Source: Qipengyuania gelatinilytica
Lineage (GTDB): Bacteria; Pseudomonadota; Alphaproteobacteria; Sphingomonadales; Sphingomonadaceae
Assembly: GCF_019711315.1 (NCBI RefSeq)
Contig: NZ_CP081294.1
Coordinates: forward strand, 806,001-870,000
Direction of reading: 5' to 3'
Length of the DNA stretch: 64,000 nt
Shown: positions 17,380 through 29,222 of the stretch, one piece after another
Position numbering within the stretch: position 1 is the stretch's first letter
How the letters are laid out: every line of letters starts with the position of its first letter
The notes under the pieces: generated by a model
The model's input: the letters and a program-made list of their open reading frames with translations, nothing else
The model's database searches: none
Told to the model about the DNA's origin: nothing
Translations under genes and position numbers: made by a program

Positions 17380-18260
17380 GTTCAGATACCGCGGCCGTGA
17401 CAGAACCGACCCCCGAAAAGACCGACACCAACGACGACGACAAGAAGGTCAACTGGCTGGCGGAAATCCGCGGCCTCGCCCTGATGTTGCTGGCGGTGTT
17501 CGCCTTCCACAGCTTCGTAGCGAAACCTTTCTACATCCCGTCGGAGAGCATGTTGCCCAACATGCTGGTCGGGGACCGGCTGGTGGTGAGCAAATATCCC
17601 TATGGCTGGAACTGGTCCTCGGTCAGCTTCCATCTCGCGCCGCGCGGCGACTGGCGCGTTGCCGGAGCGACGCCCGAATATGGCGACATCGTCATTCCCG
17701 TGCACCCGGAACGCGACGAGGATTACATCAAGCGCGTCGTCGGCCGGCCTGGAGACCGGTTTGCAGTGAGCAACGGCCAGATCATCCTGAACGGCAAACC
17801 CGTGCCGCAGGAAGCCGAACCGCCGCTCGACCTGCCGGTCGATGCGAACTCTACCTGCATGGGCTTCTACGATCCCAGCTTCCTCGTCACCAATGACGCG
17901 GGCGAGCAGGTGTGCCGCGTTCCCGTCTATCGGGAAACCATGCCGAACGGCGCCAGCTACCTGATCATCGATCACATGAACCAGCCGCTCGACGATTTCC
18001 CCGAGATTACCATTCCCGAAGGCCATGTCTTCGTCATGGGCGACAACCGCGATCATTCGGCCGACAGCCGCGAGCTCGATTCCTCGCGCGGACTGCTCGG
18101 GCCAGTGCCGCTGGAGAATATCGGCGGCCGGGCTGAATTCATCACCTTCTCGCTCGACGGGACCACCACGCTCAATCCGGTGACCTGGTTTACGAGCTTG
18201 CGCGAAGGTCGCGCATGGACCACGCTGCGCCCGTCGAAGCCTTCGGAAGAGGCACAATAA
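17376..18260 (+). CDS. lepB: Signal peptidase I
   Basis: LepB cleaves signal peptides of exported proteins at the inner membrane. The 294-residue product has one N-terminal membrane helix (about 32-50), the catalytic Ser58 in [10 protein letters not shown], the general-base Lys119 in [12 protein letters not shown], and the C-terminal signature [11 protein letters not shown]. In many alphaproteobacteria rnc and era follow lepB; here an AI-2E family transporter does. Confidence 0.96.
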   Translation: MSSDTAAVTEPTPEKTDTNDDDKKVNWLAEIRGLALMLLAVFAFHSFVAKPFYIPSESMLPNMLVGDRLVVSKYPYGWNWSSVSFHLAPRGDWRVAGATPEYGDIVIPVHPERDEDYIKRVVGRPGDRFAVSNGQIILNGKPVPQEAEPPLDLPVDANSTCMGFYDPSFLVTNDAGEQVCRVPVYRETMPNGASYLIIDHMNQPLDDFPEITIPEGHVFVMGDNRDHSADSRELDSSRGLLGPVPLENIGGRAEFITFSLDGTTTLNPVTWFTSLREGRAWTTLRPSKPSEEAQ

Positions 18261-18271
18261 CAGGGAATTAG

Positions 18272-19387
18272 ATGGCCGACGACAAGCTCGATATCGCCAA
18301 CGAGGATCTCGGCACAAGCCCATCGCGTATCGGCGATCCGCTGATGCTTACCGAGATCAAGCGGGCAGCGATCTGGGCTGGCGTGATCGGCCTGTGTATT
18401 CTTGCCGTCTACATCGCGCGCCCGTTGCTGGTCATTTTCGGGGCGCTTGTATTCGCATCGATGATCGAAGGCGGTACGCGGCTTCTCGGACGTGTCCTGC
18501 CGATCGGAAGGACCTGGCGCGTCACCATCGTGTTGATCGGCGTGGTCCTGTTCTTCGCCTGGCTGGTCTATTTCGCCGGTTCGACCATCTCGCAGGAAGC
18601 GGCCGAATTTCCCGCCATCATCGAACGTCAGATCGGCGGACTCCTCGACTACGCGAGGTCGCAGGGCTTCAACATTTCGCAGGATCATCTTGAAAACTAT
18701 GCCGGCAGTATCGGCAGCGGGATCAGTACCGTCACCCGCGCGCTAAGCGGCATAGTTGGCGGGCTGACCACGATCCTACTGATTGCGATCATCGGGATCT
18801 ATGTCGCGGTCGATCCCAGCGTCTACGAGCGCGGCGTCGCCTGGATGCTTCCGCGCAATCGTCGCGACGATTTCTACGTTACCGCAGCCCGGATGGGGCA
18901 GACCCTGCGGCGCCTCATGGCCGGCCGATTGGTCGGTATGCTGGTCGAAGGCATCTTCACCTACATCCTGCTCGCGTTCGGCGGGCAGTTGTTCGGGATC
19001 GATCCGGTCCCCATGGCCGCGCTGCTCGCGATCCTGACCGGCCTGCTGGCCTTCGTCCCCAACCTTGGCGCGATCATTTCGGGCGCATTGATGGTGCTCG
19101 TCGGCTTCTCCGGTGGCACGGACATGGGCCTTTATACCTTGATAGCCTATTTCATCGTCCAGAACTTCGACGGATATGTGGTCATTCCGATGATCGCCAA
19201 GAAGACGGTCGATCTTGCACCAGCGCTAGTTCTGGCAACGCAGCTGATCATGGGTATCCTGTTCGGCATCATCGGCCTTTTCCTCGCCGATCCGCTGCTC
19301 GCCATGATCAAGGTCGCGCTGGAACGCCGCGCCGAACAGAACGACGTGGAAGCAAGGAAACAGGAGGCCGCCGAGAATGGCGCGTAA
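18272..19387 (+). CDS. AI-2E family transporter
   Basis: The 371-residue membrane protein has about eight hydrophobic segments, a central soluble stretch near 110-150, and the conserved C-terminal region with FVPNLGAIISG and VVIPMIAKKTVDLAP. The family (PF01594) includes TqsA, but members also transport sodium or other solutes, so the substrate is open. AGGGA precedes the ATG. It overlaps the next gene by 11 bases. Confidence 0.88.
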   Translation: MADDKLDIANEDLGTSPSRIGDPLMLTEIKRAAIWAGVIGLCILAVYIARPLLVIFGALVFASMIEGGTRLLGRVLPIGRTWRVTIVLIGVVLFFAWLVYFAGSTISQEAAEFPAIIERQIGGLLDYARSQGFNISQDHLENYAGSIGSGISTVTRALSGIVGGLTTILLIAIIGIYVAVDPSVYERGVAWMLPRNRRDDFYVTAARMGQTLRRLMAGRLVGMLVEGIFTYILLAFGGQLFGIDPVPMAALLAILTGLLAFVPNLGAIISGALMVLVGFSGGTDMGLYTLIAYFIVQNFDGYVVIPMIAKKTVDLAPALVLATQLIMGILFGIIGLFLADPLLAMIKVALERRAEQNDVEARKQEAAENGA

Positions 19388-20618
19388 GTTTCTCTACTTT
19401 GTTGCCATTATCATCGTGACGCTGATCGTGGGCGTAATCGCGCTTTCGATCTGGTCCCGCGAAGCGACGGAAATCGCAATGGTCCCGCGCGGCGAGTTCG
19501 TGGAGCAGCAAGCGCTGGCCGACAATGCCTACCAGGATCCTGCCATGTGGTATTCGCGGCCCGGTATCGGCACGAGCGACCCGTCCCGCTACCAGCCCGC
19601 CGTCGCACAGCCCGTCGCCGATCCGGCAGCGCAGACCCCCTCGCCCGACAGTCCCGCTGCCGAACAGAGCCTCGATGCTCCGGGCACCCTAGACACCGCA
19701 GGATCGCAGAGGGGCGAAGCTGCCGATGCGCAGGCCACGCCCGATTTCGCCGTCTTCTTCGTCCCGCCCACAAGCTACACCAAGGGCGCGCTGGGCGAAT
19801 GGAATGCACCGCTCGATGACGAGGAAACCGATCGTCTCGCCCGTCTCTTCCTGCGCGGCCTTGCCAGCCCCTTCAACCGGGCCGACGAGATCTGGGCTCC
19901 GAAATACCGGCAAGCGGCGGTCGGTGCCTTCCTGACCGACCGGGAAGAAGCGACCATGGCCATCGACGCGGCCTATGCCGATGTCGAGAAGGCTTTCGAA
20001 TTCTTCATCGAGAGCGTCGGAGAGGACAAACCGATCGTGCTTGCCGGGCACAGCCAGGGTTCGGTCCATATCTTGCGCCTCTTGCGCGAAAAGGTACCCG
20101 GCAGCTCGGTCGAAGGCCGCATCGCCGCCGTCTATGCCCCCGGCTGGCCGATCTCGGTCGAGCATGACCTGCCGTCCTATCCCCTGCCCGCCTGCGCCGC
20201 GCCGGACCAGGCGCGCTGCATCGTGAGCTTCATCAGCTTCACCGATGACGGCGATCCGGGCCAACTCCTCAAGCGCTACAGCGCCCTTCCCGGCATGGAC
20301 GGCAAACCACGCGGCTCGGACGATACGATATTGTGCGTCAATCCGCTCACCGGCATGACCGGTGGCGCAGCCTCTGCCGCAGACAATCTCGGCACGCTCA
20401 AGCCGAGCGAGGATATGTCCTCCGGCGAACTCGTTGCAGGTGCTGTCCCGGCAAGCTGCGATACCAGTGGCATCCTGCGCATCGGCGACGGGCCCGATAT
20501 CGGACAAGGCGTGCTGCCGGGCGGCAACTATCACGTCTACGATATCCCGCTTTTCTGGAAGAACCTTCAGGAAGACGTGCTCAGGCGCGTGGACGCATGG
20601 GCGCCGTCACAGTCGTAA
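19377..20618 (+). CDS. DUF3089 family alpha/beta-hydrolase-like protein
   Basis: The 413-residue protein has an N-terminal membrane anchor (about 5-28), then a Pro/Ala-rich linker and the DUF3089 domain, starting around FAVFFVPPTSYTKG. LAGHSQGSVH near residue 222 is a Ser-nucleophile elbow. A serine hydrolase acting on a lipid or ester outside the cytoplasm is inferred; no substrate is known. The end overlaps ruvX by 22 bases. Confidence 0.82.
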   Translation: MARKFLYFVAIIIVTLIVGVIALSIWSREATEIAMVPRGEFVEQQALADNAYQDPAMWYSRPGIGTSDPSRYQPAVAQPVADPAAQTPSPDSPAAEQSLDAPGTLDTAGSQRGEAADAQATPDFAVFFVPPTSYTKGALGEWNAPLDDEETDRLARLFLRGLASPFNRADEIWAPKYRQAAVGAFLTDREEATMAIDAAYADVEKAFEFFIESVGEDKPIVLAGHSQGSVHILRLLREKVPGSSVEGRIAAVYAPGWPISVEHDLPSYPLPACAAPDQARCIVSFISFTDDGDPGQLLKRYSALPGMDGKPRGSDDTILCVNPLTGMTGGAASAADNLGTLKPSEDMSSGELVAGAVPASCDTSGILRIGDGPDIGQGVLPGGNYHVYDIPLFWKNLQEDVLRRVDAWAPSQS

Positions 20619-21082
20619 CCGACAACGCGCTCGATTATGGCGATGCGCTGCCCGATGGCGGCGCGCTGCTGGGGCTCGACCTGGGGACGAAGACCATCGG
20701 CGTCGCTACCTGCGATGCAGGCTGGCGCTTTGCGACCGCAGGCAAGACTATCCCGCGCAGCAAGTTCACCAAGGACTGCGGCAAACTGCGGGAAATCGTG
20801 ACCGAGCGTGGCATCAAGGGCCTCGTCCTCGGCCTGCCGCGCAATATGGACGGCAGCGAAGGCCCTCGCGCCCAAGCGAGCCGTGCTTACGCCAGGAACC
20901 TTGCCCAAGCGCTTGAACTACCGGTCCTTTTGTGGGACGAACGCTGGTCGACATCTTCCGCCGAGAGCGCGATGATCGGCCAGGACATGAGCCGCGCCAA
21001 GCGTGCCGAAAAGATCGACAGCCACGCGGCTGCGGTCATCCTCCAGGGGGCAATCGATACGCTCGCAGGAGGTGGTTTTTAA
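20597..21082 (+). CDS. ruvX: Holliday junction resolvase-like protein YqgF/RuvX
   Basis: The 161-residue protein has the RNase H-like core with LGLDLGTKTIGVA, VLGLPRNMDGSEG, LLWDERWST and the C-terminal DSHAAAVILQ, whose Asp residues form the metal site. The family takes part in 16S rRNA 5' end processing in E. coli, and a resolvase role has been proposed. The ATG at 20597 lies inside the preceding gene. Confidence 0.92.
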   Translation: MGAVTVVTDNALDYGDALPDGGALLGLDLGTKTIGVATCDAGWRFATAGKTIPRSKFTKDCGKLREIVTERGIKGLVLGLPRNMDGSEGPRAQASRAYARNLAQALELPVLLWDERWSTSSAESAMIGQDMSRAKRAEKIDSHAAAVILQGAIDTLAGGGF

Positions 21083-21100
21083 GGGGGAAGGGTCGCATCA

Positions 21101-21241
21101 ATGCTGGATTTTCTGGACGTATTCGAAGCCGTGCCCAATCGCGGCAGGCGGCGGCGCGGTCTATTCAACGCACTTGGCCGCCTGCTCGGCATGGCATTCA
21201 TCGTCCTTTTCCTCGTGATGACGATCTACGCGCTCTGGTAG
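21101..21241 (+). CDS. 46-residue basic single-helix membrane protein
   Basis: The ORF begins MLDFLDVFEAVPNRGRRRRG and then has one hydrophobic helix (about 26-46) ending in ALW. A strong purine-rich ribosome binding site (AAGGGGGAAGGG) lies about 10 bases upstream, which supports translation. It follows ruvX by 18 bases, and its end overlaps the end of the convergent gene by 16 bases. Function unknown. Confidence 0.6.
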   Translation: MLDFLDVFEAVPNRGRRRRGLFNALGRLLGMAFIVLFLVMTIYALW

Positions 21242-22137
21242 GCGCGCTCAATCCTGCGGCGCTTTTCCGCCGCTTCTTTCGCCAGCATGACACTCCCCGA
21301 TAGCTCGGCCTCGCGCCAGAGCTGATCGCGCTCGGACCCGGACAACAGCCCGCTGCGCGCCTCGAAGCTGGCGAGCCGCAGCCGGTCACTCGGATGCTCA
21401 CGGCCTGCCCATTTGGCGAAGTCCAGCGCCTCTTCGCCGCCCATACCCACCGCGCAGCGCAGGAAGCACTCGGTCGACGTTGGATTGAGCACACCGGTCA
21501 CTGCATTGCTGTCCAGATCGAAGCCGTACTGGTCCGACCACGCCTGTGCCGGGTCGATGTGCATGATATTGAGCGATACCGACATGCTTTCGGGCGGCAA
21601 TTGCGAATGGATGTCGAGATTGGCGCGGTAGAGCATCAGCTTGCCCTCCTCCAGCTGCGTGCGTTCGACAAAGCGCAGGTCGCACACCTCGCCGCGATAT
21701 CCGGCGACACTCTCGTAGTCATATTCATAGTAATCGCTGCTGTAGCCCGGCCCGAAATAGCCTGCGGTTAGGAAGCTGAAATTGTGGTCATGCGGCACGC
21801 CGTAGACAAAGGCGTCCGCCCCGCTCGCCCGGAAACAGCTTTCCTGTTCGCTGGGCCAGATATTGGCGCGCAGGAAACTGCGGCCTCGCATGCGCGACAG
21901 CACGATCGACTGGGGGCCGTAAGCACTCTCGATCCCGCCATCCTTGTGACCGACCTTCAATTGCTCGATCAGCAAGTCACTGAGGAAGTCGCGATTGTTG
22001 GCCAGTCGCTTCAACGCGACGGCGCCGTTGGCGAGGCTGCTTTCGTCTTCCGGTTCGAAGGGCACCGCGTCCAGCATTTCGAGGCAGTCCTCCAGGCCAT
22101 GCGCTGCGGTTTCATCGGAAGGGATTATACGGGGCAT
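21226..22137 (-). CDS. Uncharacterised protein with a cupin-like core
   Basis: The 303-residue product is not recognised as a characterised family. The middle has a cupin-like metal-site pattern: YGVPHDHNFSFLTAGYFGPGY (HxH, near 113-133) and, about 60 residues later, ANLDIHSQLPPES with a further His. A Tyr/Asp-rich stretch lies between. The C-terminus from about 215 is helical and charged. It overlaps the upstream unknown gene by 13 bases. A non-heme metal enzyme or a binding protein is inferred. Confidence 0.75.
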   Translation of the reverse strand: MPRIIPSDETAAHGLEDCLEMLDAVPFEPEDESSLANGAVALKRLANNRDFLSDLLIEQLKVGHKDGGIESAYGPQSIVLSRMRGRSFLRANIWPSEQESCFRASGADAFVYGVPHDHNFSFLTAGYFGPGYSSDYYEYDYESVAGYRGEVCDLRFVERTQLEEGKLMLYRANLDIHSQLPPESMSVSLNIMHIDPAQAWSDQYGFDLDSNAVTGVLNPTSTECFLRCAVGMGGEEALDFAKWAGREHPSDRLRLASFEARSGLLSGSERDQLWREAELSGSVMLAKEAAEKRRRIERAYQSA

Positions 22138-23087
22138 TGCGAAACCTCGATTTGAGAGAGTTGGGGGTGCGCCTCGACCAGCTGCGCCATCAGCGCACCG
22201 GCAGGCGTCGCGAGCGGATCGGCAGGATTGCGCGCAATGGCCGAAAGCGCGCCGAAGCCCTCGACCGTATCGAGAGCGAGGCATTCGCGCAGGGTCTGCC
22301 AGCGGATGTGATCGCTGCCTTCCCTGGTAAGCCGCGCAAGAAGCGGGGCGACATCGCTGCGGCCCATTCTGCCTAGAAGAGCCGTCGCCATTTCGCGCTG
22401 GCTTTCCGCGCGGCAGCCGCTTGCACGGTGGAGCAGGCGCCCGTCGGCAAGGCTGTACTGGCGCGTTTCGGGCGGCATTTCTTCGGTGCGAGAAAGCCGC
22501 AGGACAACGAAACGGCCATGCACCTGCCGGATCTGGCGGGTTTGCTTTTCTCCCTCGCAGAGCAAGTATTCGCCGGCCACTGCGCGGCGGGTGCGGCAAT
22601 CGATGGAGGCGCGTCCAGGTGCTTCTGCAAGCAGCTCGAACTCGCAGATGTCCGCCGATCCTGCGAGGACCGCCTCGTGACGCTCGCCTCCGGCAAAACA
22701 TACCGAGGTCGGATCGACTTCCGTTTCCTCGTATGTGATCAGCGACAAGGCAGCGCGCCCGCGCTGGGCGATCTGCAGGACCGACAAGCCATCCTTGTAC
22801 TGATGCCGCAGCGGGACCTGCCCGAGCGGGTGCGCCCTTACCTCGTCCAGCAGCGAAGCCATCAGGGCCTCGATCAATGCGCTCGCCGTCCCGGGCTCTG
22901 CGAAGAGCCCGGACAGCGCAGGATAATCAGCAAGATCGCCCTTGCGGCCATAGCTCTCCAGCTGCTCGAGCACGCTGCGCGCCGGACCATGGGCCCACGC
23001 ATCGCGCGCCGCTTCGAGCGCGATCTGCGCCTTGCGCTGCGGAGCAGTGTCGCTCCGCAGCGCGCGCAATTGCGGGTCGATTCTCAT
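22125..23087 (-). CDS. Uncharacterised protein, cupin-like middle and helical-repeat C-terminus
   Basis: The 320-residue product has a helical N-terminus, a beta-rich middle with SVCFAGGERHEAVLAG near residue 130, and a C-terminal helical part (about 225-310) that reads like two or three HEAT-type repeats. Its layout resembles the downstream 303-residue protein, and the two may be distant paralogues. The start lies 16 bases after the peptide gene. No function is recognised. Confidence 0.75.
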   Translation of the reverse strand: MRIDPQLRALRSDTAPQRKAQIALEAARDAWAHGPARSVLEQLESYGRKGDLADYPALSGLFAEPGTASALIEALMASLLDEVRAHPLGQVPLRHQYKDGLSVLQIAQRGRAALSLITYEETEVDPTSVCFAGGERHEAVLAGSADICEFELLAEAPGRASIDCRTRRAVAGEYLLCEGEKQTRQIRQVHGRFVVLRLSRTEEMPPETRQYSLADGRLLHRASGCRAESQREMATALLGRMGRSDVAPLLARLTREGSDHIRWQTLRECLALDTVEGFGALSAIARNPADPLATPAGALMAQLVEAHPQLSQIEVSQCPV

Positions 23088-23103
23088 CGTTCCGCGTTCC
23101 CGG

Positions 23104-23265
23104 TCACAGCAGCGCTTCGGGCGGAGCGACTTCGTAGATGTAGGTCATGATCACGACCACGCGGTCATCCACGGTCGGGCCTTCGGACGCCGACAAGGTA
23201 CCGAACAGGCCGGTCAAAGTGTCGAGGTCGGGCAGGCTCGAAAGATCGATCTTGGGTAGGTTCAT
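23104..23265 (-). CDS. 53-residue peptide heading the cupin-like operon
   Basis: The product has an amphipathic acidic N-terminal half (MNLPKIDLSSLPDLDTLTG) and a hydrophobic strand-like segment (VVVIMTYIYE) near the C-terminus, with no Cys and no signal peptide. CAGGAGG lies 8 bases upstream of the ATG, a far better ribosome binding site than its two downstream neighbours have. High translation relative to the neighbours is inferred. It may be a modified-peptide precursor or a small regulatory subunit; neither is shown. Confidence 0.72.
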   Translation of the reverse strand: MNLPKIDLSSLPDLDTLTGLFGTLSASEGPTVDDRVVVIMTYIYEVAPPEALL

Positions 23266-23399
23266 TAGGTAATCCTCCTGATTGTGGGAGGCGCGACCCG
23301 GTGTCACGCTCCGGCAAGGAGGCTGGCGGCTTGTTGCCACGCGATCGAATTAAAACATTGTAATCGTCGGGAACCGGACGCTATCGGCGGCTCTCCACT

Positions 23400-23861
23400 A
23401 TGACCGATCAACCCTCCTTCGATCCCAGGACGGCGACGCCGTTCCTCACCAGCCGCGGACATTCCGGATGGCTTGGCCTGCGCTATTCCGACCATGGCGA
23501 CGACTGGGTCGAACTCGAGCTCCCCTGGCGCGAAGACCTGCTGGGTGAAGACGGGCAGCGCGTACTCGCCTCCGGGCCGATCCTCAGCCTGATGGACATG
23601 GCCAGCGGGCTCGCGATCTGGAAGGCGATGGACCGGTTCGAGCCGATCGCAACGCTCGACTTGCGCGTCGATTACGTGCGCCCGGCGCGCGAGGGATCGC
23701 CGGTATTCGGACGCTCGCAATGCTATCGCGTCACCCGCTCTGCTGCCTTCGTGCGCGGACTTGCGCATGATGGCGACGCGAGCGACCCGGTCGCCCATAT
23801 CCAGGCGGTTTTCATGAAAATCGGGCAGTCGGCCGACAAGCGGGAGCTGCCCGGTGAGTGA
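23400..23861 (+). CDS. PaaI-type hotdog thioesterase
   Basis: The 153-residue product fits the PaaI/YigI thioesterase family: a single hotdog domain with DMASGLAIWKAMD (the family helix, near 64) and TLDLRVDYVRPA. It would hydrolyse an acyl-CoA, probably aromatic or medium chain. It overlaps a second hotdog gene by 8 bases, so the two may form a hetero-oligomer. Divergent from the peptide/cupin operon. Confidence 0.85.
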   Translation: MTDQPSFDPRTATPFLTSRGHSGWLGLRYSDHGDDWVELELPWREDLLGEDGQRVLASGPILSLMDMASGLAIWKAMDRFEPIATLDLRVDYVRPAREGSPVFGRSQCYRVTRSAAFVRGLAHDGDASDPVAHIQAVFMKIGQSADKRELPGE

Positions 23862-24267
23862 TCGAGGCAATCCCGACGCGCTGACGCCCTATGCCCGCTC
23901 GCTCGGCATCGAGATTTCGGGCACGGAAGACGGTGTCCCGGTGATGTGTGTCGCCTTCGAAGAGGCTGTCGAGGGCCGGCCCGAACACTATCACGGCGGC
24001 GCCACCGGCGGATTACTCGAAACGGCAGGCTATGCCGCCCTGAGGGCCGAGCTTGCCGAACGCGGGCGCGAGGCACTGCTCAAGCCGATCAATATCACGG
24101 TGCAGTATCTGTCCGCCGGCAAGAGCCGGACCAGCTATGCCAAGGGACGTGTGACCAAGCTTGGCCGTCGCAGTGCCAATCTGACGGTCGAGGCATGGCA
24201 GGACGACCGAACGCGACCGATCGCTACTGCCGTGATGAACGTGCTGGTCGCCGACCCTAAGGATTAG
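23854..24267 (+). CDS. PaaI-type hotdog thioesterase (second copy)
   Basis: The 137-residue product has HYHGGATGGLLETAGYAAL (the hotdog catalytic helix region) and KPINITVQYLSAGK, matching the PaaI family. It is only weakly similar to its neighbour, so this is an old or independent pair, not a recent duplication. It ends 3 bases before the convergent penicillin-binding protein gene. Confidence 0.85.
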   Translation: MSDRGNPDALTPYARSLGIEISGTEDGVPVMCVAFEEAVEGRPEHYHGGATGGLLETAGYAALRAELAERGREALLKPINITVQYLSAGKSRTSYAKGRVTKLGRRSANLTVEAWQDDRTRPIATAVMNVLVADPKD

Positions 24268-24270
24268 GCT

Positions 24271-26454
<2,184 letters not shown>

Positions 26455-26504
26455 GGACCTACTGTGCTACACAAATAACACAGCGATGCATAGAGCCTCC
26501 AACC

Positions 26505-27497
26505 TTAACTCTTGCCAACAACGCTTTCGGGCAGGTCTTCACCAAAAACGCGCTGGTAGTATTCGGCCACCAGCATGCGCTCTTCCTCGTCGCACTTGTT
26601 GAGGAACGACAGGCGGAAGGCGAAGCCGACATCCTTGAAGATGGCGTAGTTCTGCGCCCAGGTGATGACCGTACGCGGGCTCATCACGGTCGAGATATCG
26701 CCATTGATGAAGCCCTGGCGCGACAGGTCCGCGACCTTGATCATGTCGGCGAGGATCTTGGGATCGATGTCCGGGTTCTTCGCCTCGACGATCTGCTGCT
26801 CAGTCTCTGCCGGCAGGTAGTTGAGCGCGGTGACGATATTCCAGCGGTCCATCTGGCCCTGGTTGATCGCCTGCGTGCCATGATAAAGCCCGCTTGTATC
26901 GCCGAGGCCGACCGTGTTCGCGGTGGCGAACAGGCGGAAGTTGGGATCGGGACGGATCACGCGGTTCTGGTCGAGCAGGGTCAGCTTGCCCTGCTGTTCG
27001 AGCACGCGCTGGATAACGAACATCACGTCCGGACGACCGGCATCATATTCGTCGAACACGAGAGCGACCGGGTGCTGCAGCGCCCAGGGCAGCAGGCCTT
27101 CGCGAAATTCGGTAACCTGCAAGCCGTCGCGCAGCACGATGGCATCGCGGCCGACGAGGTCGATACGGCTGATATGCGCATCGAGGTTGATGCGGATACA
27201 CGGCCAGTTGAGGCGCGCGGCAACTTGTTCGATGTGGGTCGACTTACCCGTGCCGTGATAGCCCTGCACCATCACACGGCGGTCGTGGGCAAAGCCGGCA
27301 AGGATCGCGAGCGTCGTGTCCGGATGGAACACATAGGCTTCGTCGAGGTCGGGCGTGCGGGAATCGGGCTTGGAGAAGGCCGGAACCTTCCAGTCGAGGT
27401 CGATCCCGAAAGTCTCGCGCACATCGACTTCGGTGTCGGGCGCGGGCAGCACGGTCTTGGCGGAAGGCTCGAAGGTCTTGTCGGTCATCTCATTCAT
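26505..27497 (-). CDS. cobS: Cobaltochelatase subunit CobS (AAA+ ATPase)
   Basis: The 330-residue product has Walker [10 protein letters not shown] near 79-87, Walker [11 protein letters not shown] near 145, and the MoxR-like sensor region [10 protein letters not shown]. CobS works with CobT and CobN to insert cobalt into the corrin ring in aerobic B12 synthesis. CobT and CobN are not in the window. A second in-frame ATG at 27488 is an alternative start. Confidence 0.93.
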   Translation of the reverse strand: MNEMTDKTFEPSAKTVLPAPDTEVDVRETFGIDLDWKVPAFSKPDSRTPDLDEAYVFHPDTTLAILAGFAHDRRVMVQGYHGTGKSTHIEQVAARLNWPCIRINLDAHISRIDLVGRDAIVLRDGLQVTEFREGLLPWALQHPVALVFDEYDAGRPDVMFVIQRVLEQQGKLTLLDQNRVIRPDPNFRLFATANTVGLGDTSGLYHGTQAINQGQMDRWNIVTALNYLPAETEQQIVEAKNPDIDPKILADMIKVADLSRQGFINGDISTVMSPRTVITWAQNYAIFKDVGFAFRLSFLNKCDEEERMLVAEYYQRVFGEDLPESVVGKS

Positions 27498-27562
27498 ATC
27501 GTGAGGCGGGTTAGATCAGGCGCGCGCTGCTCGCAATGCCCCATTGCAATGAGAAACCGATT

Positions 27563-28237
27563 TCAGGCCGCTTGTGGTTCCCGGACATGGGCGAGGTGGC
27601 CGGTCTTCATCCAGATGCGGGCGCCTTGCGGACCGGCAAGGAGGTCGGCGCGATCCCCCTTGGGAAGACGTAGCCAGTCATGGCGCTGCATTGCCTCGCC
27701 AGCTATTTTCAGCTCGCCTTCGAGAACGAGCAGTTCCGCGCCGCCGGTATCCCCGACCGAGTGATGCGCGCCGGGATCGAGCCGGAGCAACACGACAACC
27801 TCCCGCTCATCGGCATGCAGGGTCGCGGAAGAGACGCCCTCCTTCACCTGCTCGAGCGCAACCTTACCCATATCGAGGTCGAACTGGTTGCGGTCCTCCG
27901 GATCGAACTGCCAGAGTTTCACGAAGATCGTGCAACCATCGTCGGCTCGCGGGATATGGTGCGTGGTCGGCGGATTGCGGACATAGGTCCCGGCCGGATA
28001 ATCGCCGTGCTCATCCTGGAATGTACCTTCAAGGACAATGAATTCCTCTCCACCGCTGTGGGTATGCTCCGAAAAGGCACTGCCTGGGGCATAGCGGACG
28101 ATGGAGGTCGCGCGGGCCACCTCGCCGCCGATCCGGTCGAGCATGCGGCGATCGACACCCATCATGGGCGACGGCTGCCATTCGAGCCTGTCTGTGTGAA
28201 CGATGGCCCGATCGGAAAAGTCGGCATTGACGCGCAT
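27563..28237 (-). CDS. Cupin-domain protein (ChrR-like cupin)
   Basis: The 224-residue product has two cupin units. The first has [34 protein letters not shown] near residues 57-90, including the HxH, Glu and His metal ligands. The second, near 145-215, is degenerate. The first unit resembles the ChrR C-terminal cupin, but the zinc-binding anti-sigma domain of ChrR is absent. A metal-dependent sensor or isomerase is possible. Divergent from the oxygenase gene at 28325. Confidence 0.82.
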   Translation of the reverse strand: MRVNADFSDRAIVHTDRLEWQPSPMMGVDRRMLDRIGGEVARATSIVRYAPGSAFSEHTHSGGEEFIVLEGTFQDEHGDYPAGTYVRNPPTTHHIPRADDGCTIFVKLWQFDPEDRNQFDLDMGKVALEQVKEGVSSATLHADEREVVVLLRLDPGAHHSVGDTGGAELLVLEGELKIAGEAMQRHDWLRLPKGDRADLLAGPQGARIWMKTGHLAHVREPQAA

Positions 28238-28324
28238 CACGTGCTCCCGAAAATTATTTGCAGGGGCCACATGGGAACGACACAGCCCCTCGCCAAGTGC
28301 GCAAGGTCCTCCTACATTGGTGCC

Positions 28325-29170
28325 ATGGCGTCGCCCTCCCCCAGCGAATATCTTCGCCTCAAGCTCGTCGAGAAGGTTCGCGGCGTCTTCAACGATGTCG
28401 AGGGCGGCGAACAGCCGGTGCCGGTTTCGGACGAGGCCCTGTTCGAGAAGAACACGCCAATCCGGATGGTCCATGCCGATATCGTGGCGATGATGGTCGG
28501 CGGCATCCGCGGCTTGCTGCTGCAGATGCTCCATCCGCATGCCCTGCAGGGCGTGCTCGACCACTCGAACTTCCGCAGCGACATGCATGGGCGCCTGCGC
28601 AGGACAGCGCGGTTCATCGCGGTCACCTCCTTCGGCCACCGCGACGATGCGATGCAGGCGATCGAGCGCGTGAACCGGATTCACGCAGCTGTCGGGGGCA
28701 CACTGCCTGACGGATCGAATTACTCCGCGACCGATCCGCGCACGCTTGCCTGGGTCCATGTTGCCGAGGCAACCAGCTTCCTCGCCGCCTATCTGCGTCA
28801 TGTCCGGCCCGACATGCCGGGCAGTGAGCAGGACGAATATTATCGCCAGTTCGCAGTCATCGCCAATGCCCTGGGCGCAGACCCGGTCCCAACCGACCGG
28901 CGCGAGGCCGAAGCGATCTTCCGCGAGCTGCGCGGCGATCTCGCCACATCGCCGCAAGCGCGCGAGATCGCGGACCTCGTCCTCAGCCAGCGCCCGCAAG
29001 GCGCACCTCCCGCCCTGCAGGCGATGCTCGGCGCGGAGGCCGTCGCCCTTCTCCCGCCTTTCGCCCGCTCGATGCTCGGTCTCGAACGACCCGGCCTCGC
29101 CTCGATCCCCGCACGTGCGGCGACATGGGGCATGGGCAAGACGCTCCGCTGGGCTTTCCGCCAGAATTGA
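28325..29170 (+). CDS. MpaB-like oxygenase family protein (DUF2236)
   Basis: The 281-residue product has family features including [19 protein letters not shown] near residue 62 and a [13 protein letters not shown] segment near 140. Conserved His residues there are expected to bind a heme b cofactor, as in rubber oxygenase/MpaB-type proteins. The substrate is unknown. Upstream in-frame starts (for example near 28271) are possible. Confidence 0.8.
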   Translation: MASPSPSEYLRLKLVEKVRGVFNDVEGGEQPVPVSDEALFEKNTPIRMVHADIVAMMVGGIRGLLLQMLHPHALQGVLDHSNFRSDMHGRLRRTARFIAVTSFGHRDDAMQAIERVNRIHAAVGGTLPDGSNYSATDPRTLAWVHVAEATSFLAAYLRHVRPDMPGSEQDEYYRQFAVIANALGADPVPTDRREAEAIFRELRGDLATSPQAREIADLVLSQRPQGAPPALQAMLGAEAVALLPPFARSMLGLERPGLASIPARAATWGMGKTLRWAFRQN

Positions 29171-29222
29171 CGCGCAACGCACTTGCTTCGGTGCTAGCCT
29201 CGCGAATGAGAGGAGAGCAGCC

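Noticed and set aside
23854..24267. Recent duplication of the thioesterase gene
   Set aside because: The two hotdog proteins share only the fold pattern; sequences differ nearly throughout.
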